Both the position numbers and the translations under genes were made by a program. A model generated the notes under the pieces. It ran no database searches, was not told the origin of the DNA, and saw nothing but the letters and a program-made list of their open reading frames with translations. Below are positions 7,870-13,884 of a stretch of 37,100 bases of DNA, in pieces; the stretch's first letter is position 1, and each line of letters begins with the position of its first letter. The DNA lies in IMG/VR virus record IMGVR_UViG_3300029449_000009, positions 1 to 37,100 of that record; one strand, 5' to 3'. The stretch is from a virus.

Positions 7870-8787
7870 CTAACAGTTATCTATTAAGTCTTTTAGTTCT
7901 TCCATAGTATATCTAGGTGCGTTATCACTGGTTAATGAAGTGTCATACTTTTTATTGTATTCGTAATCTTCATTTATAATATAAAAGTCTCCATCCTCTT
8001 TACTATGGTTTAATTCTCTTTCGGTTAATAAGGCTTCATCCGTCTTTTCGCTTTTTACCGCTCCAGTTACAATTTGGTTTTCGCTTATGCAGTCTGCTAT
8101 CATTTTAACTGTTGCTGATTTACTTTTATATATTACCAAGTCTTTATGTTGTCCATTCTTAAGAGCATATACTACACTATCAACCGCTTTTTCTATTGGT
8201 ATGTAAAATCTTGTCATACTTGGGTCTGTTAGTGTTAGCGGCTTTCCTTGTTCTCTTAAGTTTTTGAAATAAGGAATTACGCTTCCACTTGATCCTGCTA
8301 CATTTCCATATCTTGTCATTGTTATGGTTGTGTTTTTATTATCTATTCCAAGTATAATTCTTTCCATCATATACTTTGTAGCTCCGTAAGTAGTTGTTGC
8401 ATTTGCCGCTTTGTCCGTTGACAAGCAAACTAACTTTTCTACATTGTTTTCTATACAAGCTTTTATAACGTTTTTACTTCCGTCTACATTTATAGCTATT
8501 GCTTCTTCTGGTTGTTCTTCACAAGTAAACACATGTTTTAAAGCTGCCGTGTGAATACAATAGTCGCAACCCTTTAACGACTCTAAAAGTAATTTGTAAC
8601 TTCTTATATCGCCTAATATGAACTTTAAGCGACCATCATTATACTTTCTTTCGCTTGCTACTCGTTTTTCTTCGTTCCTACTAAAAACTCTTATTTCCTT
8701 TACATTTGTTCCTAGCAAATACTTTACCATTGCATTTGCAAAGCTTCCGTTACCTGTTATAAAAATTGTTTTGTCTTTTAAGTCCAT
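7870..8787 (-). CDS. PseB/FlaA1-type nucleotide-sugar dehydratase/epimerase
   Basis: This 305-residue short-chain dehydrogenase-like protein belongs to the Polysacc_synt_2 group. Members convert UDP-GlcNAc by 4,6-dehydration, with or without 5-epimerisation, using bound NAD(P). STDK at 123-126 and Tyr134-xxx-Lys138 keep the spacing of the PseB catalytic set. GDIRS, HTAALKHV, TRYGNVAGSSGSVIP and TDPSMTRF are family hallmarks. The Rossmann loop is unusual: TGNGSFA at 11-17 instead of TGGTGSFG, one residue shorter and ending in Ala. AAAGGA lies eight bases before the ATG. It is the first gene of the cassette behind the promoter at 8824-8852, so it probably makes the donor sugar. Confidence 0.87.
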   Translation of the reverse strand: MDLKDKTIFITGNGSFANAMVKYLLGTNVKEIRVFSRNEEKRVASERKYNDGRLKFILGDIRSYKLLLESLKGCDYCIHTAALKHVFTCEEQPEEAIAINVDGSKNVIKACIENNVEKLVCLSTDKAANATTTYGATKYMMERIILGIDNKNTTITMTRYGNVAGSSGSVIPYFKNLREQGKPLTLTDPSMTRFYIPIEKAVDSVVYALKNGQHKDLVIYKSKSATVKMIADCISENQIVTGAVKSEKTDEALLTERELNHSKEDGDFYIINEDYEYNKKYDTSLTSDNAPRYTMEELKDLIDNC

Positions 8788-8823
8788 ATACGGCTTCCTT
8801 TAAATTGTTTTTTATTCCCCTTT

Positions 8824-8852
8824 ATTATACCACGAAAAGTCTTTATTTGCAA
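8824..8852 (-). promoter_or_regulatory. Strong sigma-A-type promoter of the glycan cassette
   Basis: On the minus strand TTGCAA (8852-8847) and TATAAT (8829-8824) are separated by 17 bases, with TG one base before the -10 element. It lies 37 bases ahead of the first cassette gene and downstream of the last early gene. A near-consensus housekeeping promoter here suggests expression independent of the phage early and late programme, as in morons. No obvious operator is seen around it. Confidence 0.85.
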
Positions 8853-8859
8853 GCGTTTT

Positions 8860-9012
8860 CTAAACATTTGTTCGTGTTTTTAGCATATTTTTAAGGTTTT
8901 CTATCTCGCTCTTGTAATATTCTTTCAGTTTTTCGTTGCTTGTTGTTTCTGCTTTATGTTTTAGTTGTTTTATTGTTAGTTCTATTTTAATTTCACTTGC
9001 TGGCTTTTTAAT
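8860..9012 (-). CDS. Small coiled-coil protein with probable AUU start
   Basis: An open frame of 50 codons overlaps the RusA stop. CGGAGG lies six bases before an ATT at 9012, and no ATG, GTG or TTG occurs in frame before a Met near the C-terminus. The product, starting (I/M)KKPASEIKIEL, is highly charged and helical (IKQLKHKAETTSNEKLKEY), a likely short coiled coil. The strong ribosome site and the coding-like content favour a real gene with a rare start. The alternative is a remnant that lost its ATG. Confidence 0.5.
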   Translation of the reverse strand: MKKPASEIKIELTIKQLKHKAETTSNEKLKEYYKSEIENLKNMLKTRTNV

Positions 9013-9391
9013 CTTTTGCCTCCGTTATTGTTACTACTGTTCTTGGTTTTTTATTGTCGAATTCTATTCTAGATCCGTCTGTTCCCCTTACAACCTTGTA
9101 ACTATCGTCTACTATGCAATTGTATTTTTGTAATACGTCGTGCAATGCTCCATTTAGATTTGTTAGGTCTACTCTGTGCTTTGTTGCCCTGTAATATATT
9201 GCTTTTATATTTACTGGATAATCTATGTTGTATGGCTCTATATATGGAGCACAATCTATTTCATATTGTCTATATAATTGACTTGGCACTATAAACGGCT
9301 TGCCACTTTGTCGGTTTTTGAATATCTGCGAGCTATTCTTCTTCGTGCGAGGGTTTATAGGTATTATAAAGCTTATTGTTTTTTGGTTCAC
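9008..9391 (-). CDS. rusA: RusA-like Holliday junction resolvase
   Basis: This homodimeric endonuclease resolves four-way junctions formed during phage recombination and before packaging. The 127-residue product has FIIPINPRTKKNSSQIF at the start, and the RusA acidic set in RVDLTNLNGALHDVL followed by CIVDDSYKV. I prefer the GTG at 9391, which overlaps the stop of the preceding micro-gene and lies 10 bases after AGGAG. A GTG at 9400 would lie one base from that site. As in many Firmicutes phages it closes the recombination part of the early region. Confidence 0.85.
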   Translation of the reverse strand: MNQKTISFIIPINPRTKKNSSQIFKNRQSGKPFIVPSQLYRQYEIDCAPYIEPYNIDYPVNIKAIYYRATKHRVDLTNLNGALHDVLQKYNCIVDDSYKVVRGTDGSRIEFDNKKPRTVVTITEAKD

Positions 9392-9477
9392 TTGAACCAC
9401 GCTCCTAACAAAATCAATGACAATATCATAAGTATCATTCTAATTGTCAATTTTATCGCTTCTTCTATTCCATACAT
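9388..9477 (-). CDS. MYGIEEA micro-protein A (29 aa, membrane)
   Basis: This 29-residue frame starts at an ATG after AAAAGGAAAATAAATA and ends at a TGA that overlaps the RusA GTG. The product begins MYGIEEAIKLT and continues as one hydrophobic segment rich in Ile, Leu and Met, so it is a likely single-span membrane peptide. It is closely related to the 28-residue product at 12076-12162, which begins MYGIEEALRLT. Conservation of two tiny frames in one genome supports translation. Function is unknown; holin-like, exclusion or membrane-signalling roles are all possible. Confidence 0.55.
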   Translation of the reverse strand: MYGIEEAIKLTIRMILMILSLILLGAWFK

Positions 9478-9494
9478 TATTTATTTTCCTTTTT

Positions 9495-9526
9495 TGCACA
9501 ATAACTTGTGATTATGTGCATTTTTT
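9495..9526 (+). terminator. Terminator-like hairpin on the plus strand
   Basis: TGCACA and TGTGCA (9495-9500 and 9515-9520) form a stem that can extend by three pairs with one bulge. Six T residues follow on the plus strand and T residues also precede it. On the minus strand, where all genes lie, only A residues follow, so it would not stop the early transcript. It could block antisense transcription or act as an RNA processing hairpin in the 110-base gap between the HNH gene and micro-protein A. Confidence 0.35.
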
Positions 9527-9587
9527 GTGAACTTTTAACATTATTTATCTCAATTAAATGTTACTTTATACCATTTATTGATATACT

Positions 9588-9935
9588 TTATCTCTTCCTT
9601 TTTGAATAGCCTTTTTCCAGACACATTCTTTCTAAATCTTGTTTTGCTAGCTTTCTAAACATTTCCTTTACCTCTTCATCGGTTTCTTGTTTATAGGCTA
9701 AAAGATAATTTTTAATTTGTTCCCAATATACTGGACTTGCGTGTTCTATAAAGTGTATTTTACAATGCGGATTTTCTGTTATCATTGCTCCGTTTCGTGC
9801 TGTCTTTCTACCGCCGTCACACTTTTTGTTTATGTGATGAAAAGTAAGCTTGTTTCTATCTGTTATATCATAACCAAAGAAACAATAATATCCGTGTTGT
9901 TGTATCAATACATTTTTCGCTGCCACTTTTTTCAT
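9588..9935 (-). CDS. HNH endonuclease-like protein
   Basis: This 115-residue protein has the HNH pattern: LTFHHINKKCDGG (the His pair and Asp-Gly-Gly), then ARNGAMI supplying the Asn, and HCKIHFIE with the final His. Such proteins nick or cut DNA as homing enzymes or packaging aids. The start at 9935 follows GGAGATGATATAG. It sits beside the tRNA and structured-RNA cluster. A free-standing HNH gene beside tRNA genes is common for homing elements. I see no intron boundary that would enclose it. Confidence 0.78.
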   Translation of the reverse strand: MKKVAAKNVLIQQHGYYCFFGYDITDRNKLTFHHINKKCDGGRKTARNGAMITENPHCKIHFIEHASPVYWEQIKNYLLAYKQETDEEVKEMFRKLAKQDLERMCLEKGYSKRKR

Positions 9936-9936
9936 C

Positions 9937-9988
9937 TATATCATCTCCAACTTATTTCGGTGTATCGAAATAACTTTATATCATCTCC
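9937..9988 (-). repeat. Duplicated ribosome site around a perfect hairpin, upstream of the HNH gene
   Basis: The 12-base unit GGAGATGATATA occurs twice (9937-9948 and 9977-9988, minus strand). Between the copies lies a perfect 8-bp inverted repeat, TTATTTCG and CGAAATAA (9952-9959 and 9966-9973), with a six-base loop. The second copy in transcription order is the HNH ribosome site. The first copy has no start codon at the right distance. The arrangement could tune HNH translation or be a scar of insertion. Confidence 0.45.
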
Positions 9989-10008
9989 TGTTGGAGTTTT
10001 TTTTAAAT

Positions 10009-10091
10009 TGGTGCTCGTAAAAGGATTTGAACCTTTACGCCTTCGCAACGGATTTTAAGTCCGCTATGTCTACCAGTTCCATCATACGAGC
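10009..10091 (-). tRNA. tRNA-Leu (anticodon UAA)
   Basis: An 83-nt class II tRNA with encoded CCA. The acceptor GCTCGTA pairs with TACGAGC. The D arm is ATG...CAT with GG in the loop. The anticodon stem CGGA/TCCG holds the loop CTTAAAA, giving anticodon TAA. A short variable stem (GCGAAGGC) and a T arm with GGTTCAAATCC complete it. It reads UUA, a frequent Leu codon in this AT-rich genome, so it may supplement host supply. Its 5' end is one base from the CCA of the tRNA-like element upstream, implying tandem processing. Confidence 0.93.
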
Positions 10092-10092
10092 T

Positions 10093-10179
10093 TGGTGTAT
10101 GTAGTAGGAATTGAACCTATCCGCCGTTAATGTGTTTTTAGTACAGCTTTTACACCTGCTGATTCATTATTATACCTAC
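10093..10179 (-). tRNA. Degenerate or unusual tRNA-like element
   Basis: An 87-nt stretch ends in a canonical T loop (GGTTCAATTCC), a seven-base acceptor 3' strand (TACATAC), discriminator A and encoded CCA. GTAGGTA at its 5' end pairs with six of the seven acceptor bases. The D arm does not form well. The anticodon region ACTAAAA has only a three-pair stem (TGT/ACA) and lacks a clear U33 and anticodon. It is a decayed class II tRNA, or a tRNA-like 3' domain of the structured RNA upstream, whose closing helix uses part of the same 5' strand (10174-10179). Confidence 0.4.
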
Positions 10180-10402
10180 TTGGAAAGATATATATTCATA
10201 CCGAGCGAGCAGTCTAGGTCTTCAGTTATTCCCCTAGTCGGAAGACTCCACGGTACACAACTTAGATTTTTCAAACTCTCCTAAACTCTAAGTGCGTTTC
10301 GGAAGTAGTCAGCTTCCTCTTCAGCCGTGTACTAGGGCTAGATGTTCTCTGTCAACTGCTCTTGAGAACCCACGGTATCAACATACATCTCTCCAAGTAA
10401 GC
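10174..10402 (-). ncRNA. Structured RNA of unknown class, about 230 nt, with pseudoknot
   Basis: On the minus strand GCTTACTTGGAGAGAT (10402-10387) can pair with ATCTTTCCAAGTAGGT (10189-10174), 16 pairs with three wobbles. ATACCG/CGGTAT (10373-10378 with 10198-10203) stacks inside. Further perfect stems are GTTCTC/GAGAAC (10364-10369 with 10344-10349), GGAAG/CTTCC (10313-10317 with 10301-10305), ACTTAGA/TCTAAGT (10287-10293 with 10260-10266) and GTCTTC/GAAGAC (10241-10246 with 10218-10223). The loop of the last pairs by seven bases with CCCTAGT at 10331-10337, a pseudoknot; CACGG/CCGTG (10325-10329 with 10249-10253) nests inside. No open frame explains the region. I cannot assign it to tmRNA, RNase P, group I intron, ROOL or GOLLD. 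Confidence 0.6.
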
Positions 10403-10485
10403 ATATAGCTTACTAATTGACAAATCTACTTATCATCATTATATTATCAGTCGGTTTGTCAAATCCTATGATAGAAGTTGTTTTG

Positions 10486-10716
10486 TCATTGATTTTGTCT
10501 TTTTTCTATCATCTTGTTTATTATTAGCAGTATGTCTTCAATTTGTTGTTTCTGTTCTGCTGCTGTTTCTGCTAGTTCTCTTAATATTGCTTGCAATACT
10601 TTCTCGTTTTTAACCTGTTCTTCTCTATGCTTTGTCAACTCATCGTTTACCATTTTTATTGTTTCGGTGTTAAACTTAATATTTTCTATTAGTTGTATCA
10701 TTTCGTTTTCTTGCAT
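10486..10716 (-). CDS. Small coiled-coil protein, unknown function
   Basis: This 76-residue, Lys/Glu-rich helical protein begins MQENEMIQLIENIKFN and has heptad-like hydrophobics through most of its length, with no membrane segment. The start lies 19 bases inside the end of the phosphoesterase gene, so translation is likely coupled. It is the last gene before the RNA cluster. From 10403 to 10485 I see only an AGTAAGC/GCTTACT hairpin, which competes with the long RNA helix, and a TTGACA box without a properly spaced -10. Confidence 0.6.
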   Translation of the reverse strand: MQENEMIQLIENIKFNTETIKMVNDELTKHREEQVKNEKVLQAILRELAETAAEQKQQIEDILLIINKMIEKRQNQ

Positions 10717-12062
10717 TTTGTCTTCACCGCACCTTTTTCAATAATTTCGTTGTTTTTTAGTTCGTAGGTGTCTGCATTATGGAATAAAATGTTATATGGT
10801 CCTGCTATATTTGACTTATAAACGGGAGCTTGAACTATTCGCGGAGCCGTTGTGTAACCATTTTCATAGTGCCAACTATCTATTCCGTCCATATTCCCTA
10901 TTGTTCTATTTCCTATTCCGCTTTTTCTTTCAAACTTTTCATCGTGGGTATGTCCTGTAATCCATTCGGCATATTCTGTTTTCCCCCAAAGTTCTCTTGC
11001 TTCCACTTGCATAAGTTCATACAAACGATTTTTTTCTTTATCTCCGTGCGTAAAGCCTATCAAGTTTTTGCCGATCTGCACATAATATCTTGATGTAGCA
11101 TTATCAATAATGGTTACTCTTTTGTCATTGTGATAATAACCAGCAATTGCCTTTATTATTGTATAAGATAAAATTGTATCGTGATTACCTGGGCTATAAA
11201 ACGCTTCCACTTCAAGTCCGTTGTCCGCAACATACGCTATTAGTTTGTTTAAAGTATCTAAAGTTTTAGAATATACCTCTCTTGTTGTTCCGTTTATATC
11301 TTGAGGCGTTCCCTTGGTTGTTGTTTTTTGCATATTATCAATATGTAATAAGTCTTGTCCTATTGGAAATAATACTTTCCCAACATTCTCTTGTTTAGCT
11401 CTTTCCACCAATTTAGCAACTGCTATTTTGTATCTTTCTTGTGCTATTTCCATATTGTATGGAGAGTTTGTTTCTTCTTCCCAAGCATACTTTCCAAAAT
11501 GAGCGTCAAACATAGGTAATATCATTACTGCGTCTTGACCCTTTAACTGCTTAAACTTTATTTTAGTTGATTGTTTTGATAATATTTCTTTTATCCATTC
11601 AATATCTTTTTCTGTAACAAGCCAATTGTTTATAGGCTTAAATCTTGCGTGAACTCCATAGTTTTTAGAAATCATAGGCTCTTTGGCTTTATTTTTCATT
11701 GTGGTATTCCACATTTTAACTTCGTAGCCAACGCATTCCCATTTTTCTTCGTCAAGACCAAAGGCTTCTCTAATCTCGTCTAGTTTCATATTGGCTGGGT
11801 TTGTATTGATAACAGAATGAGCCTTTAAAACTTTTCCGTCAAACAACAATGTGTCGTTTGTATCGGTTTCTAAAATGTTATCGTCATATTCTTCAATAAG
11901 TTCCTTTATTTTTTCAATACGATCAGGATGTTTAGTTGGGTCATTAAGTATTTGATAAACATAGGGAACGCTAATGTTTAAGTGTTCGGCTATTTCCTTT
12001 TTATCAATTTTGAGCTTCTTTAACATTTCTTTTAGTTCTTTGCTAGTATCTATCGTTGCCAT
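10698..12062 (-). CDS. Helix-turn-helix plus metallophosphoesterase protein
   Basis: The N-terminal 60 residues form an XRE-like helix-turn-helix (DKKEIAEHLNISVPYVYQIL). After a linker, a calcineurin-type phosphoesterase follows: MFDAHFGK (metal Asp and His), IGQDLLHIDN, SPGNHDT (the GNHD signature), GFTHGDK and ITGHTHDEKF. Such proteins hydrolyse phosphodiesters in nucleic acids or nucleotides. The fusion suggests a DNA-targeted nuclease or repair enzyme, but the substrate is unknown. I choose the ATG at 12062, six bases after GGAGG, giving 454 residues; a TTG at 12074 would overlap that site. It belongs to the operon from the consensus promoter at 12370. Confidence 0.83.
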   Translation of the reverse strand: MATIDTSKELKEMLKKLKIDKKEIAEHLNISVPYVYQILNDPTKHPDRIEKIKELIEEYDDNILETDTNDTLLFDGKVLKAHSVINTNPANMKLDEIREAFGLDEEKWECVGYEVKMWNTTMKNKAKEPMISKNYGVHARFKPINNWLVTEKDIEWIKEILSKQSTKIKFKQLKGQDAVMILPMFDAHFGKYAWEEETNSPYNMEIAQERYKIAVAKLVERAKQENVGKVLFPIGQDLLHIDNMQKTTTKGTPQDINGTTREVYSKTLDTLNKLIAYVADNGLEVEAFYSPGNHDTILSYTIIKAIAGYYHNDKRVTIIDNATSRYYVQIGKNLIGFTHGDKEKNRLYELMQVEARELWGKTEYAEWITGHTHDEKFERKSGIGNRTIGNMDGIDSWHYENGYTTAPRIVQAPVYKSNIAGPYNILFHNADTYELKNNEIIEKGAVKTKCKKTK

Positions 12063-12075
12063 ATTTCCCTCCAAA

Positions 12076-12162
12076 TTATAAAGATTTAAAAATTAAAAAT
12101 ATTATCAATCCATAAATTATAGCTTTTGCTGTAAGTCGCAACGCCTCTTCAATACCATACAT
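12076..12162 (-). CDS. MYGIEEA micro-protein B (28 aa, membrane)
   Basis: This 28-residue frame begins inside the end of the preceding gene (overlap of 14 bases). The product starts MYGIEEALRLTAKAI and ends in a hydrophobic run (GLIIFLIF), a likely single-span membrane peptide. The N-terminal eleven residues match micro-protein A at 9388-9477 at nine positions, while the surrounding DNA differs. Function unknown. Confidence 0.55.
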   Translation of the reverse strand: MYGIEEALRLTAKAIIYGLIIFLIFKSL

Positions 12163-12349
12163 CGTCTTCGTCCTTGTAATAATAATCGTCTTTATCTCTT
12201 TTTCTCTTCTTTTCTAGTTTTTCCTTTAATTCAAGCTCTGCTTCGTTATGGGCTATTTTAGACATCAAACGTTCTTCATAAGTCCTTTTTCTAGGCAATT
12301 CTTGTTCGCATATATCTTTGAAATATTGTTTGATTTCTTCTTCGCTCAT
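12149..12349 (-). CDS. Small charged protein, unknown function
   Basis: This 66-residue protein is rich in Lys, Glu and Asp (KRKRDKDDYYYKDEDDVWY at the C-terminus), helical in the first half and with no membrane segment. It is the first gene behind the consensus promoter at 12370-12398 and has GAGGAACGATT before its ATG. The acidic tail could be a DNA mimic or an interaction tail, but nothing specific supports that. Confidence 0.65.
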   Translation of the reverse strand: MSEEEIKQYFKDICEQELPRKRTYEERLMSKIAHNEAELELKEKLEKKRKRDKDDYYYKDEDDVWY

Positions 12350-12369
12350 AATCGTTCCTCTATATTAAC

Positions 12370-12398
12370 ATTATAAAACAAAAGTTCGCATTTGTCAA
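12370..12398 (-). promoter_or_regulatory. Perfect-consensus sigma-A promoter
   Basis: TTGACA (12398-12393) and TATAAT (12375-12370) are separated by exactly 17 bases on the minus strand. The -35 box overlaps the stop of the preceding gene. It should start transcription about 15 bases before the 66-residue gene and drive the phosphoesterase, the RNA cluster, the HNH gene and RusA. Both hexamers are perfect, so it is probably one of the strongest promoters in the genome. Confidence 0.9.
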
Positions 12399-12619
12399 TA
12401 TAAATCTTTTTTATTTATATAATTCCACATAGTTTCTAGGTCTTTTGGCGTAAATTTCATTTTGAAGAATTCTTTTTTGTAGCTTTGCCTATCTTCTAGC
12501 GGTTGTTCCCTATACCAATCCCTTATTCTCTTTTTGCGTTTATCAAAGTCATATTTACTAACAAATATTGGATTGTTGTTTAAATACTTTTTCCCTTTGA
12601 TGTTAAATAAGTCTATCAA
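12395..12619 (-). CDS. Small basic protein, unknown function
   Basis: This 74-residue protein is Lys/Arg-rich and aromatic (KRKKRIRDWYREQPLEDRQSY). The end of the gene forms the -35 box of the next promoter. It has no recognisable domain. It may bind nucleic acid, judging only from charge. It belongs to the operon read from about 19 kb. Confidence 0.65.
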   Translation of the reverse strand: MIDLFNIKGKKYLNNNPIFVSKYDFDKRKKRIRDWYREQPLEDRQSYKKEFFKMKFTPKDLETMWNYINKKDLY

Positions 12620-12657
12620 GTTTATTCCTTTCTATAAGTAATTTTTTCCGTTTTTTT

Positions 12658-12918
12658 CTACTTTATCACTATTTCCATGCCGTAAATATTTATAATGTCA
12701 TCTGTTGTTTCTAAATTTTTGGAAGAATTCTGTAATAAAAAATGGTCTAAATCTTTAGTGATTTGAATATATTCTGGAACAAATCCGTTTCTTTTTATAT
12801 ACTTTTCTTTTAATTCCAAAATTCTTTTTAAAATATCTCCATAAGTAAAAATAGCCTGTTCGTCTTCTTCATCAAAAAAGAATATCAATACTTTTTTTTC
12901 TTTAATTTCGTCTTTCAT
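12658..12918 (-). CDS. Small protein, unknown function
   Basis: An 86-residue protein with a charged start, a hydrophobic VLIFFFDEEDEQAIF stretch, and helices after it. I recognise no family. AGAAAGG lies about 10 bases before the ATG, and 14 bases separate it from the gene upstream. It belongs to the recombination operon by position. Confidence 0.65.
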   Translation of the reverse strand: MKDEIKEKKVLIFFFDEEDEQAIFTYGDILKRILELKEKYIKRNGFVPEYIQITKDLDHFLLQNSSKNLETTDDIINIYGMEIVIK

Positions 12919-12932
12919 TTTGTTTTTCCTTT

Positions 12933-13223
12933 CTATAAGTAACTTCTTCCGTATCTTTTTCTAAACTCATCTTCCGTTTTGTTGTAGTACTGCATCCAAA
13001 TTTCTTGAGCTATCTTTTGGACTTTCAAGCGAAACTCTTTATCTGCGTGTATACCAACTTTATTGTCCCTATGGTCTTTAGGTGTTAAGAATATCACCAA
13101 ACCATCTTCTATTGACTTATTTCTATTAGAAGCCCCAAAGACCTCGTGTCTTTCACTACCTGGAAATCTTTGTATGTAATATAATTCGCTAGGTAGCATA
13201 ATACAAAACTCTTCTTTTTTCAT
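12933..13223 (-). CDS. Phage HNH-like protein (conserved family, no zinc cysteines)
   Basis: A 96-residue protein of a type frequent in Firmicutes phages beside recombination genes. Its pattern is GSERHEVFGASNRNKSIEDGLVIFLTPKDHRD, then GIHADKEFRLKVQKIAQE, then YYNKTEDEFRKRYGRSYL. The spaced His, Asn and His residues resemble a compact HNH nuclease. Catalytic activity is not established for this group, so nuclease is an inference. It overlaps its upstream neighbour by four bases (ATGA). Confidence 0.6.
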   Translation of the reverse strand: MKKEEFCIMLPSELYYIQRFPGSERHEVFGASNRNKSIEDGLVIFLTPKDHRDNKVGIHADKEFRLKVQKIAQEIWMQYYNKTEDEFRKRYGRSYL

Positions 13224-13423
13224 TTAGTTTCTCTTTCTAAAAAATCATTCCACATATCGCATAAATCGCTTTTAAACCAGGAAATGCTAATAAAACCGCA
13301 TTTTTTACAAAAAAGTACTTGGATATCTTCGTTTGAATACATTTCTAAAAAGTCATGACCAGATATTACTTTTCCGTAAAATATGCTTATAAATATAGTT
13401 TTAATCAAACATACGATTTTCAT
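13220..13423 (-). CDS. Small protein with Cys pair, unknown function
   Basis: A 67-residue protein with a hydrophobic N-terminus (VCLIKTIFISIFYGKVI) and then VLFCKKCGFISISWF, where CxxC could be half of a zinc site or redox pair. A lone CxxC gives no firm function. It overlaps both neighbours by four bases, so it lies in a coupled string. Confidence 0.6.
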   Translation of the reverse strand: MKIVCLIKTIFISIFYGKVISGHDFLEMYSNEDIQVLFCKKCGFISISWFKSDLCDMWNDFLERETK

Positions 13424-13884
13424 CTTACTCCTTTCAACATAGCTATTTCTTGTGGCGTTAATGTCTCTATCTCAAGTTCTTTTGCTTCATATACAACGCC
13501 TTTTATAAATGAACTCATTTCTTTTGTATCGTATGTGCTGCTTCCACGCAGTAGTAGGTAGTGATTAAATTGTTTTCCATTAACCACACCACTACCAACT
13601 TTTTTGCAATATACATTTTCTACTTCTTCTAGGTCTATATTGCTTGGAGCTGATGTTATAACTGCCTCTCCCTCTGCTTTTAGCGGTTGTCCGTAATCAC
13701 GAAGCATTTGCTTATAGACTAGTTCTTTTGTTGTTTCTAGCTTATCTGCTATTTGTGTTATTAACTGCCAAGCATAGTTATTGGCGTTAAGCGAACGTTT
13801 GTTCTTGTGTTCCTTTACCTCAAATTTTGTGTCCTTATCTTGCTCGTATAGGAACTTTATTATGTCTATTGGTTTTCCTATCAT
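13420..13884 (-). CDS. NinB/Orf-like recombination mediator
   Basis: Lambda NinB (Orf) binds single-stranded DNA and helps load recombinase in place of RecFOR. This 154-residue protein follows its layout: a basic segment with KRSLNANNYAWQLITQIAD matching the RSLDQN-type motif, a middle part with a long insert, and a C-terminal STYDTKEMSSFIKGVV helix, then ELEIETLTPQEIAML. Length is close to the family. Neighbours are ERF, SSB and RusA functions. Recognised by pattern only. Confidence 0.6.
   Translation of the reverse strand: MIGKPIDIIKFLYEQDKDTKFEVKEHKNKRSLNANNYAWQLITQIADKLETTKELVYKQMLRDYGQPLKAEGEAVITSAPSNIDLEEVENVYCKKVGSGVVNGKQFNHYLLLRGSSTYDTKEMSSFIKGVVYEAKELEIETLTPQEIAMLKGVR

Noticed and set aside
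10097-10386. GTATGTT (10386-10380) pairing with the acceptor strand TACATAC
   Set aside because: Six of seven pairs form, but this crosses the much stronger 16-pair helix; it is probably chance.
10093-10402. tmRNA
   Set aside because: No Ala-type acceptor, no tag frame in the right place, and no conserved D-loop-like segment.
10093-10402. Group I intron interrupting a tRNA
   Set aside because: Although a P3/P7-like pseudoknot is present, there is no room for P8 and no 5' exon half of a tRNA upstream.
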